From an uncultured SAR86 cluster bacterium (GTDB taxonomy: Bacteria; Pseudomonadota; Gammaproteobacteria; Magnimaribacterales; D2472): a stretch of DNA of 34,064 bases. Location: positions 1-34,064 of the forward strand of contig CABYCI010000011.1 of NCBI GenBank assembly GCA_902517425.1, written 5' to 3'. Positions 32,327 to 34,064 of the stretch are shown piece after piece; the first letter of the stretch is position 1, and every line of letters starts with the position of its first letter. A model generated the notes under the pieces. It worked only from the letters and a program-made list of their open reading frames with translations. It had not been told where the DNA came from and ran no database searches. The position numbers and the translations under genes were made by a program.

Positions 32327-32790
32327 CTGTTTTTAATAAACTGATAAAAAAGAGTAATTAATAGCGTGATTGGAAATAATGTAATCAAAGTTTTTTGAAT
32401 ATACACAAATCCTAGACCACCTGCCTCAGTAGATACCTCTTTAATCTTCCATGCCATAGTAATTAACTCAATTGAGAAATAACCAACAACAAAACATAAA
32501 GGCAACAAGAAAAGAAGACTAAAGAAAAAATTTATTTTAGTTTTGTATAAATTTGATGATTCTCTATAGAAGATATCAACTCTTACATGCTCATCTTTAT
32601 ATTGAACATATCCAGCACATCCTAAAAAGACTAATGCATGCATATACATTACTAATTCTTGAATGCCTGTTAATCCGATTCCTAGGAAATATCTAGCCAC
32701 AATTATAACTATCATCAATATTGTCATAGTGGGAATCATCAATGATATGAATTTTCCTAAAGAATTTATTATTTTTTCGATGTTTATCAT
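32317..32790 (-). CDS. dctQ: TRAP transporter small permease (DctQ-like)
   Basis: A protein of about 157 aa with four hydrophobic helices and the DctQ pattern (IPTMTILMIVIIVARYFLGIGLTGIQELVMYMHALVFLGCAGYVQYKDEHVRVDIFYR). It is the small membrane subunit that pairs with DctM in TRAP transport. I choose ATG 32790 because the track's GTG at 32823 would abut the divergent yaaA gene and add a polar stretch. It overlaps dctM by 10 nt. Confidence 0.88.
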   Translation of the reverse strand: MINIEKIINSLGKFISLMIPTMTILMIVIIVARYFLGIGLTGIQELVMYMHALVFLGCAGYVQYKDEHVRVDIFYRESSNLYKTKINFFFSLLFLLPLCFVVGYFSIELITMAWKIKEVSTEAGGLGFVYIQKTLITLFPITLLITLFYQFIKNRWN

Positions 32791-32819
32791 TGAATATGTC
32801 TTTATATATTCGTTAGAAT
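32790..32819 (+). promoter_or_regulatory. Putative yaaA promoter with almost no leader
   Basis: TTGAAT (32790-32795), 18-bp spacer, TAGAAT (32814-32819), then six bases to the ATG at 32826. With a start site ~7 nt after the -10, the transcript would begin at or next to the A of ATG. Confidence 0.45.
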
Positions 32820-32825
32820 ACACTC

Positions 32826-33599
32826 ATGATTATAGTACTTTCTCCAGCAAAAACACTTGATTACGAATTTGAGACTGATGGAAACCATTCGGTGCCGTCC
32901 TTCTTAAGTCAGTCGTCTAAACTTATAGGTCAATTAAAGAAAAAAGAACCTAAAGATATTGCATCACTAATGGGACTCAGCGATAAGCTGGCAACATTAA
33001 ATTATGATAGATATCAATCCTGGACAGCTTCTAAAAAAGCCTCCAATGATTCAAAGCCTTCTTTGCTTGTTTTTAAAGGAGATGTTTATCAAGGACTTCA
33101 GGCTGAAGATTTAACCAAAAAAGAAATGAATTTTGCTCAAAAGCACGTGAGAATTTTATCTGGTCTTTATGGAATCTTAAGGCCATTAGATTTAATGAAG
33201 CCATACAGACTAGAAATGGGAACTAAATTAGAAACATCACAAGGCAAAAATCTTTACGAATTTTGGGGTGACAAAATACAAAAGAATGTTTTGGATGAAT
33301 TAAAAAATCAAAAATCTGATCTTTTAATTAATCTTGCTTCAAAAGAATATTTTACTGTTTTAGGTAAGGTGCCTGAGGACGTTAATGTTATTTCTCCAGC
33401 CTTTAAGGATTATAAAAATGGCAAGTATAAAATTATTAGTTTTTATGCAAAGAAAGCAAGAGGGCTTATGGCTAGATGGATTATTCAGAATAAAGTTACA
33501 GATTTTGAAAATCTAAAAGACTTTGATGTAGAAGGTTACAAGTATTCAAAGGCTGAGTCCACTTCTACAACACCTGTCTTTTTAAGAAAACAGTCTTAA
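32826..33599 (+). CDS. yaaA: YaaA family peroxide-stress protein (DUF328/UPF0246)
   Basis: Family start MIIVLSPAKTLDYE is exact, followed by LASLMGLSDKLATLNYDRYQ-like text (ASLMGLSDKLATLNYDRYQSW), AFKGDVYQGL-like VFKGDVYQGLQAED, HVRILSGLYGILRPLDLMKPYRLEMGT and LINLASKEYF. E. coli YaaA lowers free intracellular iron in cells under hydrogen peroxide stress and binds DNA. 257 aa, complete. It shares the terminal TTAA with the crotonase gene on the opposite strand. Confidence 0.95.
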   Translation: MIIVLSPAKTLDYEFETDGNHSVPSFLSQSSKLIGQLKKKEPKDIASLMGLSDKLATLNYDRYQSWTASKKASNDSKPSLLVFKGDVYQGLQAEDLTKKEMNFAQKHVRILSGLYGILRPLDLMKPYRLEMGTKLETSQGKNLYEFWGDKIQKNVLDELKNQKSDLLINLASKEYFTVLGKVPEDVNVISPAFKDYKNGKYKIISFYAKKARGLMARWIIQNKVTDFENLKDFDVEGYKYSKAESTSTTPVFLRKQS

Positions 33600-34064
33600 G
33601 AATCTGATTCGTTAAATTTCTTTACGTCTACCATTTTATTGAATTCAGCTTCTCTTTTTTCCATATTTGCTGTCATGGCTTCAGTCATATCTTTTTGACT
33701 TAACATAGCTCCACTCCATAAGGCGTTATATTCTAAGCTATCTTTAACTGAATGGTCTCTAGAATAATTCATTACTGCTTTTAAACCATAAATTGCAACA
33801 GGTGATTTTGTAGCAATTTCTTTAGCAAGAGTATTTGCAGCCTCAAGCATTTTTGCTTGTGACTCATAAGTGTCACTTACCAATCCTGTATCTTTTGCTT
33901 CATCCGCATACATTCTTCTTCCGGTATAAGCCATTTCCCTCATTTTAGAATCAGGAATTAATTTAGGCAGTCTTTGCAGCGTTCCAACATCAGCAGCCAT
34001 GCCAATATTAATCTCTTGAATACAAAAGAATGCATCGCTTGAGGCTAATCTAATATCACAAGCT
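33596..34064 (-). CDS. Dienoyl-CoA isomerase-like crotonase (ECH1-type), 5' truncated by window
   Basis: The frame stays open to the end of the window: reading on from 34000 gives ACDIRLASSDAFFCIQEINIGMAADVGTLQRLPKLIP, which matches the ECH1 (delta3,5-delta2,4-dienoyl-CoA isomerase) pattern, including the Glu/Asp acid-base region EINIGMAADVG and YTGRRMYADEAKDTGLVS. The ATG at 34000 in the track is internal. Expected role: isomerisation of 3,5-dienoyl-CoA in beta-oxidation of unsaturated fatty acids. The N-terminal half lies beyond the window. Confidence 0.88.
   Translation of the reverse strand, partial: ACDIRLASSDAFFCIQEINIGMAADVGTLQRLPKLIPDSKMREMAYTGRRMYADEAKDTGLVSDTYESQAKMLEAANTLAKEIATKSPVAIYGLKAVMNYSRDHSVKDSLEYNALWSGAMLSQKDMTEAMTANMEKREAEFNKMVDVKKFNESDS

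Noticed and set aside
1-34064. Mobile element, prophage, CRISPR or anti-phage island
   Set aside because: No transposase, integrase, phage structural gene or spaced repeat is visible, and all genes share the same AT-rich style and tight spacing.

Overview
The window is AT-rich, very densely packed DNA from a marine-type Gammaproteobacterium with a streamlined genome. SAR86 or a related pelagic lineage is the most likely source. That placement is an inference from base composition, compaction and gene content (HexR-like regulator, lipB-lipA, TRAP transporter, lysine-degrading ALDH7, DUF885, M20, crotonases), not from a marker-gene tree. I see no rRNA or tRNA genes, insertion sequences, CRISPR arrays or prophage genes, and no gene-free stretch longer than about 230 bp. 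Genes abut or overlap, and three convergent gene pairs share one TTAA in which each strand reads its own TAA stop.

Layout. (1) 1-3776: a rightward run of envelope genes: a diheme cytochrome c cut by the window edge, a small lipoprotein, a DUF2147 protein, a cupin and an FG-GAP-like lipoprotein. (2) 3845-7167: a serine hydrolase, a His-rich secreted protein, and DUF1330, DUF962/Mpo1-like and DUF3445 proteins. (3) 7207-10064: a lysine catabolism module (membrane protein, ALDH7-type dehydrogenase, lysine 6-dehydrogenase). (4) 10089-11389: a YwaF-like membrane protein and a PlsC-like acyltransferase. (5) 11386-13233 (-): a DUF885 metallopeptidase-like protein, divergent from a crotonase, a GNAT acetyltransferase, a Bax-inhibitor-1-like protein and an M20 amidohydrolase. 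(6) 16800-18823: nitronate monooxygenase, a 55-residue membrane protein missing from the ORF track, and a 3-hydroxyisobutyrate dehydrogenase family enzyme. (7) 18815-21617 (-): a small membrane protein, a possible 39-residue basic peptide, and a MazG - SDR - MDR operon. (8) 21669-23319: a GlcNAc-type (GT60/PF11397-like) glycosyltransferase divergent from a prolyl 4-hydroxylase-like dioxygenase. (9) 23316-24161 (-): a HexR/RpiR regulator. (10) 24204-29598: a tightly overlapping uvrD - TRAP binding protein - lipB - lipA - HXXEE operon. (11) 29617-30485 (-): two small lipoproteins; then DUF805 (+). (12) 30989-32790 (-): the TRAP permeases, divergent from yaaA (+), which meets a truncated dienoyl-CoA isomerase-like crotonase (-).

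The most unusual feature is the divergent glycosyltransferase/prolyl hydroxylase pair at 21669-23319. The same two activities act in sequence in the eukaryotic Skp1 pathway (Pro to hydroxyproline to O-GlcNAc-hydroxyproline). Here they share a 46-bp intergenic region whose -10 boxes overlap on the two strands, which suggests a compact bacterial protein hydroxylation-glycosylation module with an unknown target. Other points of note are promoters that leave almost no 5' leader, a palindrome in front of the hexR-like gene, a split TRAP transporter, and two small ORFs below the size cut-off of the supplied track.
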